Shown here: one piece after another, positions 44,076 through 53,160 of the stretch
How positions within the stretch are numbered: the stretch's first letter is position 1
Layout of the letters: every line of letters starts with the position of its first letter
Assembly (NCBI RefSeq): GCF_018918075.1
Contig: NZ_JAHLPW010000008.1
Location: 62,001-126,000 of the forward strand
Direction of reading: 5' to 3'
Length of the DNA: 64,000 bases
From: Virgibacillus sp. MSJ-26
GTDB taxonomy: Bacteria; Bacillota; Bacilli; Bacillales; Amphibacillaceae
Translations under genes and position numbers: made by a program
The notes under the pieces: model-generated
The model's database searches: none
What the model saw: the letters and a program-made list of their open reading frames with translations, nothing else
Told to the model about the DNA's origin: nothing

Positions 44076-44484
44076 AAAAAAGGTCTTGGTATAATTATTT
44101 CTGCTAATCCTCACTATATTTTTGAGGTATTTCTTTTTATTTAGTCGCAGCAGTTCTATTCAAGTTAAACCACGTTCTTCGATGTAAGATAAAAAGTATA
44201 TTTAAATAGGCTGGAACAGGATCATCTAAATTAAAAACATACTGAAAACTTTGGCTTAGATTGTTTTAGTTCTACCGATAATTATTATAGCTGAATGTCT
44301 AGAAATTTATATAGCTGATGTGCTACTTTTAATTTATTTAAGTAGTAGTTTTACCTCCAAGATAGATTTATTCTTGATTGATTTTGCGAAAGTTAGATTT
44401 TATTGTTATGTTTAATAATACGATATGTGTCATAGACCTTATAAACGAATGTTACAAATTTTATTTGAAAGGGGTTATGAAAAC

Positions 44485-45018
44485 ATGAAACGTTTATTAG
44501 TTTTGGTTGCTGTTTTTCTTTTGTTTTTAGCAGCATGTGGTGGAAATAATGAAAAAAATGTAAGTGATGACAGTGTTGAGAGTGATAATGATGATACTGT
44601 AAGTCCGGGTGATATTATAGAGATTGACGCTAGTGCAAATGAAGACAGAGATCATGTTTATGTGGAAGAAGAAATTATTGATGATGACGATGTTTCCCTT
44701 ACGTTAAATGAAATAAAATATGATCCTGATTCAGAGGAATATAAACTAGATTTTGATATTATAAATAAATTGGATGAAAAAGTAAATATTAATGGAAAAG
44801 ATTATTATTTTGATGGTGATTCTATTGATGACAGAGGTTATTTTAGAAATATGATTGATAGCGGAGATTCCCGTCATACACAAATGCTTATATTAAATCA
44901 TGAAGATAAATATGATGAGGATTTGCAGGAGTTAGGAGACAGTTTGGAATTTTCGATTGAAATATCTGTCGATGATGATTTATTAAATCGTTATGATGTG
45001 AAAATTAATATATCTTAA
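44485..45018 (+). CDS. Acidic lipoprotein of unknown function
   Basis: 177 residues from ATG 44485 with GAAAGGGG 10 bases before it. The signal peptide MKRLLVLVAVFLLFLAAC ends in a lipobox. The mature part is very rich in Asp and Glu and has beta-strand-like stretches (VSLTLNEIKYDPDSEEYKLD). No family was recognised. The acidity fits a surface protein of a salt-tolerant bacterium. Confidence 0.8.
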   Translation: MKRLLVLVAVFLLFLAACGGNNEKNVSDDSVESDNDDTVSPGDIIEIDASANEDRDHVYVEEEIIDDDDVSLTLNEIKYDPDSEEYKLDFDIINKLDEKVNINGKDYYFDGDSIDDRGYFRNMIDSGDSRHTQMLILNHEDKYDEDLQELGDSLEFSIEISVDDDLLNRYDVKINIS

Positions 45019-45176
45019 TATGTTGCGAAAGCAGTATTTTGCATGAATGAGTTAATCAATATGGAAAAGTAGATTCATGAGCTAGAACAAAATTAAACGC
45101 TAAATAATGGTCCTTATAGTTAGACTTATCGTGTTTTTACAGCCTTACATAATTGCAAATTAATCCACAATAAATT

Positions 45177-45226
45177 GCACACTGATTCCTTGTGAGTAAG
45201 TAGGATCAGTGTGCTTGTATTTTTAA
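45177..45226 (+). terminator. Terminator after the acidic lipoprotein gene
   Basis: GCACACTGAT/ATCAGTGTGC stem with an inner CC/GG and a T-tract (GTATTTTT) on the + side. It also lies before the end of the converging FUSC gene. Confidence 0.8.
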
Positions 45227-45258
45227 AAATTCTCCTTTAATTAGAGAATCATCTTATC

Positions 45259-47211
45259 TTACATAATCGGTGCCCGGGCACTACTTTGCAATGCCTGTTG
45301 CAAGTCGGCGATTTCTTTTCGTATTTGTGTATATCCAGTTATTTCTGGAATATACCTTGTATTTGGTGCATGTCTTTGTTCGCTTGCCTTGGCCAAGATT
45401 TCAAAAACTAAAAGCAATTGTGCAAGGTCTTCATCTTTAAGAACAGGGCGTTGTTTACGTCTTGAGGAAGATTCCAATAAATAGCCAAGTTGTTCAATCG
45501 AAAAAATGACCGGCCAGATAAATTCCAATGCCTTTTTGTCTTTTGGAATTTCACCTAGAGCTGTCGTATAAACAACTCGGAGATTTGATAAATTGGAGTG
45601 CATTTTACGCATTTCCTTGCTACCCTCAAAATCTTGTTCAGCGGTTTCCTCAGAGAATAACAGCACAAGGAATTGAATTTCTGTACGAATGGTTTTGGCA
45701 ATCAAATGGGGAAGGCGGCTAGAGGCTGATCGCCTGCTAGTAAGGAGTACCCCGATTAACCCGATTGCGCAACCAATAAAAATGTCGGTTATCCTAGCTG
45801 TAGCAAAGTAACTGACGTTGTGAATTTGTGTTGTATTTTCCGCCATAAAAATAGCATTCGGCGTGATAAAGAAAACAGCTAACGCATAATTTCGAACAAT
45901 AAATGCCTCAGTTAAAAAAGTTAATGTTAAGATAATCAACACAATAAAAATTCCATCCGGATGCGTTGATAACAAGGCGCTAGCAATAAGAACCCCAATA
46001 ATGGTACCAAATGTCCGCTGAATCGCACGATGAAAGGTCGTCATAATCGTCGTTCCCAACATGACTGCCGCACAGGATAAGGGGATCCAATACGATCGAT
46101 CAAAGTTAAAGCTAAAGGCAATTAACGCAGCAATCATCAGAATGAATCCGTAGCGAAGCGCATAAATAAACACAATGGAATTCCTATGTAAACAGTCACT
46201 TAAAACATCCTTCAAAGGACGCTTTTTAACTGCAATGTCCCTATCCATCATGGAGGGAGATTTGTTAACAACAGCTACTGCTTTCCGTATATTTGTCACT
46301 AAACGTCCCATTAATTCATCGGTTGGATCAATTTCCTGTAGAGTTAATAAATCGTTGTCCCCAATTGATTCCGTGACTTTTCTTAATGAGTCACCTAATT
46401 CTGCAGGGAGCTTCTTATCTGCATCTGTATAAAATTCCAGTACCTCAGAGAAAATAATATTCGCTCGTTCATATAACAAATAGAGTTGTTTGTAGACAGG
46501 AGATTTTTGTCTCGGGATATACCCTGCCAATAGCGTATCTTCTGCATTTCGGATGGTCAGTAATGTTTGCTGTCTGGAGGAAGCAAAATTTGAAGTACCG
46601 ACTGTATCTAATAGCGTGGCTAACTGACGATAAACTTGTTTCATGGCCGTTATTTCCGGTCCATGAAAGTTAACAAGGCTTCCTGCCATAGCCACAAGCC
46701 ATGACAAGGCTCCACCAACCAATACTAAACCAGCACGAATGGGTGCAAGCGATGGATCCACCGGCATGGCGGTTGTCATTGAAAAGGTAAGCACGAAAAA
46801 TACTGCTGCCGGACCAGGGATTTTCAAAGCCCCGAAAATAAATGTTACTATCGCGCCAATTAAACCAAGCATCAATGCTATTCCGTATGGGTGTGGTGTA
46901 AGTAATGTACCCAACCCAACCGATAAAGCAATCCCAATCATGATAAAAAAGAGTTTTTTTGCACGTTGTGCGTACGGCTCATTAAACATATAAAGAAACG
47001 TAAACGCACCAATTCCCATTAATAACCCTTCTTGCAGGTGACCAACCAGTAGTCCGATGAATGGCGGTGTAGCCATGCATATTCCAGCTTGAATGGCTTT
47101 CCACCATGGAAATGGATTTTTTTTAATGATAAACGCTTGTTTAATAACGGAAAATAGGTTGAAGGATTCAGCGGATGATGCAGGTACCGAACTTCTTTGT
47201 TGTTTTGTCAT
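45259..47211 (-). CDS. FUSC-family inner membrane transporter-like protein
   Basis: 650 residues with two blocks of about five or six membrane helices (about 30-185 and 345-495), each followed by a helical cytoplasmic domain. This doubled layout matches the FUSC/YccS/AaeB proteins linked to export of aromatic acids and related compounds. RSYWIPLSCAAVMLGT in the second block is typical. Start is ATG 47211 with GGAGGGATT before it. It is monocistronic as far as I can see. Confidence 0.85.
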   Translation of the reverse strand: MTKQQRSSVPASSAESFNLFSVIKQAFIIKKNPFPWWKAIQAGICMATPPFIGLLVGHLQEGLLMGIGAFTFLYMFNEPYAQRAKKLFFIMIGIALSVGLGTLLTPHPYGIALMLGLIGAIVTFIFGALKIPGPAAVFFVLTFSMTTAMPVDPSLAPIRAGLVLVGGALSWLVAMAGSLVNFHGPEITAMKQVYRQLATLLDTVGTSNFASSRQQTLLTIRNAEDTLLAGYIPRQKSPVYKQLYLLYERANIIFSEVLEFYTDADKKLPAELGDSLRKVTESIGDNDLLTLQEIDPTDELMGRLVTNIRKAVAVVNKSPSMMDRDIAVKKRPLKDVLSDCLHRNSIVFIYALRYGFILMIAALIAFSFNFDRSYWIPLSCAAVMLGTTIMTTFHRAIQRTFGTIIGVLIASALLSTHPDGIFIVLIILTLTFLTEAFIVRNYALAVFFITPNAIFMAENTTQIHNVSYFATARITDIFIGCAIGLIGVLLTSRRSASSRLPHLIAKTIRTEIQFLVLLFSEETAEQDFEGSKEMRKMHSNLSNLRVVYTTALGEIPKDKKALEFIWPVIFSIEQLGYLLESSSRRKQRPVLKDEDLAQLLLVFEILAKASEQRHAPNTRYIPEITGYTQIRKEIADLQQALQSSARAPIM

Positions 47212-47499
47212 AAGGTTGAATCCCTCCTAGTTGTAAAAATAAATAGGCCCCGATTCGATAAGTCAGTCTCTCCTATTATACGCATTAACTACATAAAAAC
47301 TAAATATTTATGTTTTTATTTTAGCACCTATTCCCTCGAAAGTTTTCCCCGTCTTCATTAGAGGTGGAGGGTCTGATCCCAACTCATCCATAACAATATT
47401 AATTATAAATAGTTATGTGCAATGATTTTTAGTACTAGTATGTGTAAATCTGTGTTTAATAAATATGACTCTAAGTAGAATATTCTTTTAAAAAATTCC

Positions 47500-47535
47500 T
47501 TGACTTGAAATGCATTTCATAAATTAGAGTAAAAT
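47500..47535 (+). promoter_or_regulatory. Promoter with LacI-type palindromic operator
   Basis: TTGACT (47500-47505) is followed at once by the perfect palindrome TGAAATGCATTTCA (47506-47519), which fits LacI-family sites. AT-rich -10 candidates lie at 47523-47535. The regulator encoded at 47905 is the likely binder. The rest of 47212-47571 holds no gene. Confidence 0.6.
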
Positions 47536-47571
47536 AAAGAACTTAATTTCAACTCAAGGAGGCAAAAACTT

Positions 47572-47871
47572 ATGAAGAGAAATACTTCCATCCAACATGA
47601 CGAAAATATAATTTCCTCTATTACAGGATTAATGGAAAGCTTCAACGGAACGTATAATGTACACTTTGGTGATTTGTTATTAACAAATAAAAGATTATAT
47701 TTAGTTGGCAAAAAGCCAATAAATATTGAAGAGTCTTTGTGGTTTGATGGAGAGGAAAGGAATATTATACAATCTACATTAATTGTCGGTGAGCATTACA
47801 TTAAAATAAAGTGGGAATCCAGTGGGAATCTTGTAAATTTCATTAATGCTTATCGACATCTAAATGTGTGA
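47572..47871 (+). CDS. Small PH/GRAM-like protein
   Basis: 99 residues, start ATG 47572 with AAGGAGG before it. The centre FGDLLLTNKRLYLVGKKP resembles the strand pattern of bacterial PH or GRAM-like domains. No catalytic motif is visible. It lies 33 bases before a LacI-type regulator gene, behind a palindromic operator, so the two probably form an operon controlled by that regulator. Function unknown. Confidence 0.6.
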   Translation: MKRNTSIQHDENIISSITGLMESFNGTYNVHFGDLLLTNKRLYLVGKKPINIEESLWFDGEERNIIQSTLIVGEHYIKIKWESSGNLVNFINAYRHLNV

Positions 47872-47904
47872 TTACCCCCGATTTCAAGAGATAGGAGCAC
47901 TCGT

Positions 47905-48852
47905 ATGACAAATATTAATGATATTGCTAAATTAGCAGGTGTTTCAGTTTCGACTGTTTCTAGAGTACTCAACAATTATAAATATGTTTCTGACGAAAAA
48001 AGAGAGTCTGTTTTAAAAGTAATAGAAGAAGTGAATTATACACCGAACAAGAATGCAATTGATTTAATTAGAGGAGAAACAAAAACAGTAGGGGTCATAC
48101 TCCCATATAATAACAATCCAGCATTCGATCAAATGTTAAATGGTATTCTTAATATGGCTTCAGAGAATGATTATTCTGTAACTGTACTCCCTTCAAAGTA
48201 TAGTAAAGAAAAAGAGTTAAATTATTTGCAAAGGTTAAAAAGCAAATTATTTGATGGTATCATTTTAGCCTCAAGAGCAAATGATTGGGAGACTATCATT
48301 CCTTATAGTAATTATGGATCAATTGTATCTTGTGAATACACGTATAATAATGAAATTGGTTGTTCTTATAGTGATAGGTATTCTTCTTACCTAGATACCT
48401 TTCAATTATTAAAAAAACGTGGACATTGTGCGGTTGCTTTTACAACTGCCCGATTGGAAAGTAAAAGTACAAAACAAACGATTGAAGCTTATAATGAAGT
48501 TTTTGGTGAGCCTCCATCGGATTATCATATTTCTGATTGTCGATGTTTAAATGACGGAAGTGAAGCGGCGAAAAAACTCTTGCGGTTACCAAAAAGACCA
48601 ACTGCTATCTATGCAAATGGAGATGAAGTAGCTGGTGGAATTTACTTATATGCAAAGTCTCAACAATTTAATATTCCGAATGATTTAGCTATCATTGGTC
48701 AAGAAAATCAACCTTCTGGTAGTGTTTTGGGAATAACTACCGTTGACCACCAACTAACAAAAGTTGGCAAGGAAGCCTTTAAGCTTGTTTTAAATAGATC
48801 TCAAGAAAAAGTAAAAGTACCTTATTTTATTATTGAGAGAGATTCTGTATAA
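47905..48852 (+). CDS. LacI-family transcriptional regulator
   Basis: 315 residues. The N-terminal helix-turn-helix (NDIAKLAGVSVSTVSRVLNN) and hinge (YTPNKNAIDLI) are typical, and the rest is a periplasmic-binding-like effector domain (TVGVILPYNNNPAFDQMLNG to LGITTVDHQL). Start ATG 47905 has ATAGGAG before it. It probably binds the palindrome at 47506-47519. No sugar-use gene follows, so the ligand and further targets are unknown. Confidence 0.9.
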   Translation: MTNINDIAKLAGVSVSTVSRVLNNYKYVSDEKRESVLKVIEEVNYTPNKNAIDLIRGETKTVGVILPYNNNPAFDQMLNGILNMASENDYSVTVLPSKYSKEKELNYLQRLKSKLFDGIILASRANDWETIIPYSNYGSIVSCEYTYNNEIGCSYSDRYSSYLDTFQLLKKRGHCAVAFTTARLESKSTKQTIEAYNEVFGEPPSDYHISDCRCLNDGSEAAKKLLRLPKRPTAIYANGDEVAGGIYLYAKSQQFNIPNDLAIIGQENQPSGSVLGITTVDHQLTKVGKEAFKLVLNRSQEKVKVPYFIIERDSV

Positions 48853-49184
48853 CTAATAAAAGTATTTTACTTTTAAGTAAGAGGACTTGTTTTGGAAAGA
48901 ATTGCTATTAGAAAAAAGCTAAAGTTGAGCCAGATGAATCGATTATCGGTGCAGCAACTGATCAAAAAAACTTCAGTAGTAAACGAATTGAGTTTTTTTG
49001 TTTAGCCTCATGTTGATTGGGATATGCTCTTTGTGTTAGTTTTAAAATGCTCTTAGGAACTCCAGGTCAATGGGATGGTGTCATACCCGTAATTGTTAGG
49101 TATTTCAACAAATAAAGCTGGCTAGTTTGACAATCTCGTTATACTAGTTTTATGTTTATTCTTTTTATTAATCTCATGTAACAA
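48853..49184. other. Intergenic region with possible coding debris
   Basis: Short frames such as RKKLKLSQMNRLSVQQLIKK occur but end quickly, and no family was recognised. Nothing structural was seen before the terminator at 49185. Confidence 0.4.
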
Positions 49185-49222
49185 AAAGCCACTTATGATC
49201 TAGACGTAAAAAAAGTGGCTTT
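49185..49222. terminator. Bidirectional terminator
   Basis: AAAGCCACTT (49185-49194) pairs with AAGTGGCTTT (49213-49222), with T-runs on both strands. It lies before the end of the minus-strand hydratase gene. Confidence 0.75.
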
Positions 49223-49281
49223 TATGCTGTGTAATGTTAAATATTCTATCAACAACATCTCTCACTTCTTCAGTTTTCACC

Positions 49282-50058
49282 TCACACAAAAGTAATTTCA
49301 GCTTGTCCTAATCTAGAGTATTTGACAGTATATGTCCCTTTTTCCACAGGAAGTGGTGGTATAAATGTACCTGAGGAGATGACCATATCTTTTTCGAGAG
49401 TTTTCCCTTTCTTGGCGAGTTTCTTTGCTAACCATGCTATGGATGAAACGGGATTTTCTAAAACAGCAGAAGACAAACCCTCGCTAATTTTTTCTCCATT
49501 ATGAGCAAGTTCCATGTTTATATTTGCCATTTTTTCAAAAGACAATGGATCTATTTCATCAGCTACAACGACTAATCCTGTTGCCGTATTGTCAGAAAGT
49601 AAATCAGCTAAGGAGAAGTTGGGAAACCAATCAATGTAGCGCGCATCTGGTACTTCAATCCCGGGTGCTATTTTACTTTTGTTTAAAATTTCCTCTTCGT
49701 CAGCCTCTGGTGTCAGGTTTTCGGTCAAAATAAATATAATTTCAGGTTCAATCATGGGAGAAAATAAAGATTCTAGTGGAATGGAATCCCCGCTATTTAT
49801 GACGTGTGAGGCTAGTAACGTTCCATAAGCTGGTTCATGAGTTGATGCAATAGCTTGGGTTTCAGCACTTGTCATGCTGATTTTATACCCGGCCACTTTA
49901 TCATTTTCTAGTTTACATTTTCGCTTAATGAATTCCTCTTGTATGGAATAGGCCGTCTCTTCACTTAAAGTATGAGTGTGACGAATAAATTCAATAGGTT
50001 GCTTTGTATCGTGAGATTTTAATAGTTTTTGCGTAATTTCATTGACTGCATTAGCCAT
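49282..50058 (-). CDS. 2-keto-4-pentenoate hydratase / 4-oxalocrotonate decarboxylase-like protein
   Basis: 258 residues from ATG 50058, 8 bases after AAGGAG. The FAA-hydrolase-like fold shows GYKISMTSAETQ, EPEIIFIL (metal-binding Glu residues) and PGIEVPDARYIDW, all typical of the MhpD/DmpE/DmpH group in meta-cleavage of aromatic compounds. No other catabolic gene is nearby, so its substrate is open. It is transcribed away from brnQ. Confidence 0.85.
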   Translation of the reverse strand: MANAVNEITQKLLKSHDTKQPIEFIRHTHTLSEETAYSIQEEFIKRKCKLENDKVAGYKISMTSAETQAIASTHEPAYGTLLASHVINSGDSIPLESLFSPMIEPEIIFILTENLTPEADEEEILNKSKIAPGIEVPDARYIDWFPNFSLADLLSDNTATGLVVVADEIDPLSFEKMANINMELAHNGEKISEGLSSAVLENPVSSIAWLAKKLAKKGKTLEKDMVISSGTFIPPLPVEKGTYTVKYSRLGQAEITFV

Positions 50059-50322
50059 AATGTTCACTCCTTACAATATGTTTAGAAAGATTTGAAAAGT
50101 TACGATTATTGCTATTGTAGCAAACACAGAAAAATTTATGAAGACAAGCAACGCTGTTTTTAACATGATTAATTTCATTATTGAAAGAAAAAAATTAACC
50201 AAATTGTTCGAACATATTGCATATTACGTTAAAATTTGATATGATTCTTCGTATTACAAAACTCGACAAATATTGCACAAATTTGACAGAATTTTGTAAC
50301 AATAACAGAAAGGTTGATGACA

Positions 50323-51687
50323 TTGAAAACAAAACTATCATTTTCATCTCATGTTGCCATAGGAGTCATGTTGTTTGCACTGTTTTTTGGGGCCGGGAAC
50401 CTTATTTTTCCGGCAGAATTAGGACAAGAGTCTGGTACAAATCTTCTACCAGCGATTATTGGCTTTTTAATTACAGGAACTGGTTTACCGCTGCTCGGAG
50501 TGCTGGCCATTGCTTATTCAGGTAGTGAAAATTTGCAAGATCTTGCCAGTCGAGTCAATCCTGTTTATGCAATATTTTTTACATCATTACTATATTTAAC
50601 AATTGGGCCGTTCTTTGCAGCACCAAGAACAGCAACCGTCGCATACGAAGTAGGATTTCAGTCTTTTATTGGGGAAGGGAACCAACAAATTGGATTGTTC
50701 ATTTTTAGTTTAATCTTTTTTGCTATTACACTTTTAATTTCCCTAAAACCTGCAAAACTAGTTGATAATGTAGGGAAAATATTAGCGCCGGGGATTGTAA
50801 TTTTGCTCGCTATTTTGCTCGCGATGGTGGTAGTTAAGCCAATGGGATCTATTGAAGCACCACTTGAAGCATATGCGAGCGGTTCGTTTGTAACAGGTTT
50901 CCTTGAAGGATATAACACGATGGATGCCCTTGCCTCTCTCGTATTTGCGATGATTGTGATTCAAGCCATTCGTTCCATGGGGGTAACGTCCAAACAAGAA
51001 ATATTACGCTCAACAGCAAAGTCGGGAACGGTCGCCGTTATATTACTTTCAGTCATCTATGTAGGAATTGCGTATTTAGGGGCGACAAGTACGCAAGTGT
51101 TTGGTATTTTTGAAAATGGAGGTCCCGTACTGAGCAGTGCTTCTTCCTATTATTTCGGGGCATTTGGAACAGTGCTACTCGCGATTGTCATTACACTCGC
51201 TTGCCTAACAACGGCAATCGGTCTTGTCACTGGATGTGCAGAATATTTCCAAACGTTACTACCGAAAGTCAGTTATGAAAAGTTTGTCGTGTTTTTTGCA
51301 ACACTTACATTTGTTATTGCCAACTTCGGTTTAACAAACATTATTAAGTATGCAGAACCAGTATTAATGTTCCTATATCCATTGGCGATTGTGCTTATGT
51401 TGCTAACGTTTTTATCACCACTCTTTCACCATGCACGATCCGTTTATATTTCGACAACGATTGTCACATTTATGATTAGTATCGTTGATGGATTTAAAAC
51501 GTTAAGCCAAACGTTAGAGATAGACTATTTTGGTTGGTTGAAACCCATTCTTGCATATTATGACTCCGCTTTGCCGTTGTATAACGAAGGACTTGGCTGG
51601 TTGTTACCAGCGTTGATAGTAATTGCAATTTCAGGTACGATTGCACGGGTTTATAAACCTGTTACAGCGCATGCTTGGGGGAAATAG
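50323..51687 (+). CDS. brnQ: Branched-chain amino acid transporter BrnQ (LIVCS family)
   Basis: 454 residues with about twelve membrane helices. The N-terminus KLSFSSHVAIGVMLFALFFG, followed by AGNLIFPAELGQ, is the family hallmark. I prefer TTG 50323 because AGAAAGG is 8-9 bases before it; ATG 50317 is too close to that site. It imports Leu, Ile and Val with Na+ or H+. A bidirectional terminator follows. The upstream region has a TGTTCGAACA palindrome at about 50205, but no regulator can be named. Confidence 0.88.
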   Translation: MKTKLSFSSHVAIGVMLFALFFGAGNLIFPAELGQESGTNLLPAIIGFLITGTGLPLLGVLAIAYSGSENLQDLASRVNPVYAIFFTSLLYLTIGPFFAAPRTATVAYEVGFQSFIGEGNQQIGLFIFSLIFFAITLLISLKPAKLVDNVGKILAPGIVILLAILLAMVVVKPMGSIEAPLEAYASGSFVTGFLEGYNTMDALASLVFAMIVIQAIRSMGVTSKQEILRSTAKSGTVAVILLSVIYVGIAYLGATSTQVFGIFENGGPVLSSASSYYFGAFGTVLLAIVITLACLTTAIGLVTGCAEYFQTLLPKVSYEKFVVFFATLTFVIANFGLTNIIKYAEPVLMFLYPLAIVLMLLTFLSPLFHHARSVYISTTIVTFMISIVDGFKTLSQTLEIDYFGWLKPILAYYDSALPLYNEGLGWLLPALIVIAISGTIARVYKPVTAHAWGK

Positions 51688-51741
51688 GGCGTATTTCTTT
51701 TATGAAATTTAAACTATGACTTGAGATTATTTGGTATTAAG

Positions 51742-51781
51742 AAAAAAGCCAGTCCTTAACTAAAATAGGACTTGGCTTTTT
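51742..51781. terminator. Bidirectional terminator between brnQ and glsB-like gene
   Basis: AAAAAGCC and AGTCCT pair with AGGACT and GGCTTTTT with one bulged base. T-runs lie on both strands. Confidence 0.85.
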
Positions 51782-51795
51782 AATAGTATTACTTT

Positions 51796-52047
51796 TTAAC
51801 CCCTAATTAAATTTAAAACAAGGCTAACAATAGCAATCAAAATAACCGCTCCAATTAAAGCAGGGAGGATGTAAAAATCAGCCACTTCGGGTCCCCAGCT
51901 GCCGAGCAACCTCGAACCGATTGCACTACCGATAATCCCTGCAATAATATTTCCAATAATGCCTCCGGGTACATCTCGACCAACGATTAAACTCGCAAGC
52001 CAACCGATGATACCTCCGATAATTAAACTCCAAATTAATCCCATCAT
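51796..52047 (-). CDS. GlsB/YeaQ/YmgE-family stress membrane protein
   Basis: 83 residues with three glycine-rich membrane helices (IWSLIIGGIIGWLASLIVG, GGIIGNIIAGIIGSAIGS, then the C-terminal helix). This is the transglycosylase-associated family of stress proteins. Start is ATG 52047 with GGAAGGTG before it. A SigB-like promoter lies upstream, in line with a general stress role. Confidence 0.88.
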   Translation of the reverse strand: MMGLIWSLIIGGIIGWLASLIVGRDVPGGIIGNIIAGIIGSAIGSRLLGSWGPEVADFYILPALIGAVILIAIVSLVLNLIRG

Positions 52048-52105
52048 TTACACCTTCCTATTATATTAAAATTTTTAAGATTTATTTAGCAACTTCGTAT
52101 ACATT

Positions 52106-52130
52106 TTTCCCATTTGTAAAAAGTATAAAC
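52106..52130 (-). promoter_or_regulatory. SigB-like promoter of the glsB-like gene
   Basis: On the minus strand GTTTAT (52125-52130), a 13-base spacer and GGGAAA (52106-52111) resemble the SigB consensus GTTTAA/GGGTAT. The stress-protein gene starts about 60 bases downstream. Confidence 0.5.
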
Positions 52131-52149
52131 AAATAGTGGGGAGACCTCA

Positions 52150-52537
52150 CTCGCGCAGGTTCCGTTCTCGGTCGCGCGGTAAGTTCTCCCACTCGCGCAG
52201 GTTCCGCTCACGGTCGCGCGAGGTGTGCTCCCACTCGCGCAGGTTCCGCTCACAGTCGCGCGGGGTGTGTTTCCACTCGCGCAGGTTCCGCTCACGGTCG
52301 CGCGGTATGTGCTTCCACTCGCGCAGGTTCCGCTCACGATCGCGCGTGGTGTGCTTCCAGTCGCGCAGGTTCCGCTCACGGTCGCGCGGTAAGTGCTTCC
52401 GCTCGCGCAGGTTCCGCTCACGGTCGCGCGGTATGTGCTCCCACTCGCGCAGGTTTCGCTCACGGTCGCGCGGTAAGTGCTCCCACTCGCGCAGGTTCCG
52501 CTCACAGTCGCGCGGTATGTGCTCCCGCTCGCGCAGG
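52150..52537. repeat. GC-rich 42-bp minisatellite, about nine copies
   Basis: Nine tandem units of 42 bases begin with TCGCGCAGGTTCCGCTCACG and contain GGTCGCGCGG. CGCGC and GCGCG arms inside a unit can pair. The last unit is partial. Base composition (well above 60% GC) is unlike the AT-rich surroundings. Because 42 is a multiple of three, open frames appear in three registers, each encoding a 14-residue repeat. None has a ribosome-binding site or natural composition, so I do not call a gene. It lies between two divergent promoters. Confidence 0.9.
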
Positions 52538-52659
52538 GTCGCCATCCACTTGCATGATAAGCACATCCAGCATTCCGACATATCATTTAACAGCTTTTAT
52601 GCTGATCTATATGTTACTATTGCCATAGAATACAATCTTTAAAGATAGGAGATTTTCTA

Positions 52660-53118
52660 ATGCGTGTAAACGAAATTATGACAAAAGATGTTATTACAGT
52701 AACAGAAAATGATACGGTCGAAAAATGCGCAAATTTACTTAACAGAAATGACTTAAGCGGGTTACCTGTTGTAGACGGTGATAATTATGTGAAAGGAATT
52801 ATCACGGAAGGAGATCTCATCAAGCATAATACGAAAGTAGAAGTTCCTGCGTTCCTAGAAATTCTCGGAGGAATTATTTATCTAGACGATCCCAACAAGT
52901 ACTTTGAAAATGTAAGGAAATCAATGGGACACTTTGTGGGTACCGTTATGACACAAGATGTCATCTCAGTTAGTCCCGATCAGGAAATAGAAGCGACAGC
53001 AAAATTAATCGCACGTAAAAAAATAAAAAGACTCCCGGTCGTCGACGAAGATGGAAAACTTCTAGGGATTGTCTCACGAAAAGATATCATGAATCATTTG
53101 TTTGCGAGTGATGATTAA
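52660..53118 (+). CDS. CBS-domain-pair protein
   Basis: 152 residues made of two CBS motifs (about 1-60 and 90-152): VNEIMTKDVITVTENDTVEK, LSGLPVVD and then VGTVMTQDVISVSPDQEIEA, KRLPVVDEDGKLLGIVSRKD. Such pairs bind adenosine nucleotides and sense energy or stress. Start is ATG 52660 with ATAGGAG before it. It has no attached catalytic domain, so it is probably a stand-alone sensor. The minisatellite lies about 120 bases upstream. Confidence 0.9.
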   Translation: MRVNEIMTKDVITVTENDTVEKCANLLNRNDLSGLPVVDGDNYVKGIITEGDLIKHNTKVEVPAFLEILGGIIYLDDPNKYFENVRKSMGHFVGTVMTQDVISVSPDQEIEATAKLIARKKIKRLPVVDEDGKLLGIVSRKDIMNHLFASDD

Positions 53119-53121
53119 ATA

Positions 53122-53156
53122 AAAATGCAGCTCTCCTTGTGGGATGAGCGCATTTT
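53122..53156. terminator. Bidirectional terminator after the CBS gene
   Basis: AAAATGC/GCATTTT and inner GCTC/GAGC arms (53122-53133 with 53146-53156), one bulged A, 12-base loop. Confidence 0.7.
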
Positions 53157-53160
53157 ACAC

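Noticed and set aside
50285-50305. CodY-like site before brnQ
   Set aside because: AATTTGACAGAATTTT only loosely resembles the CodY box, with spacing errors. Not supportable without binding data.
52086-52642. Three overlapping open frames of 144-168 codons encoding 14-residue repeats (for example REWEHIPRDRERNL)
   Set aside because: They arise because the 42-bp repeat length is a multiple of three. None has a ribosome-binding site and the encoded peptides are extreme in composition, so a non-coding minisatellite is the simpler reading.
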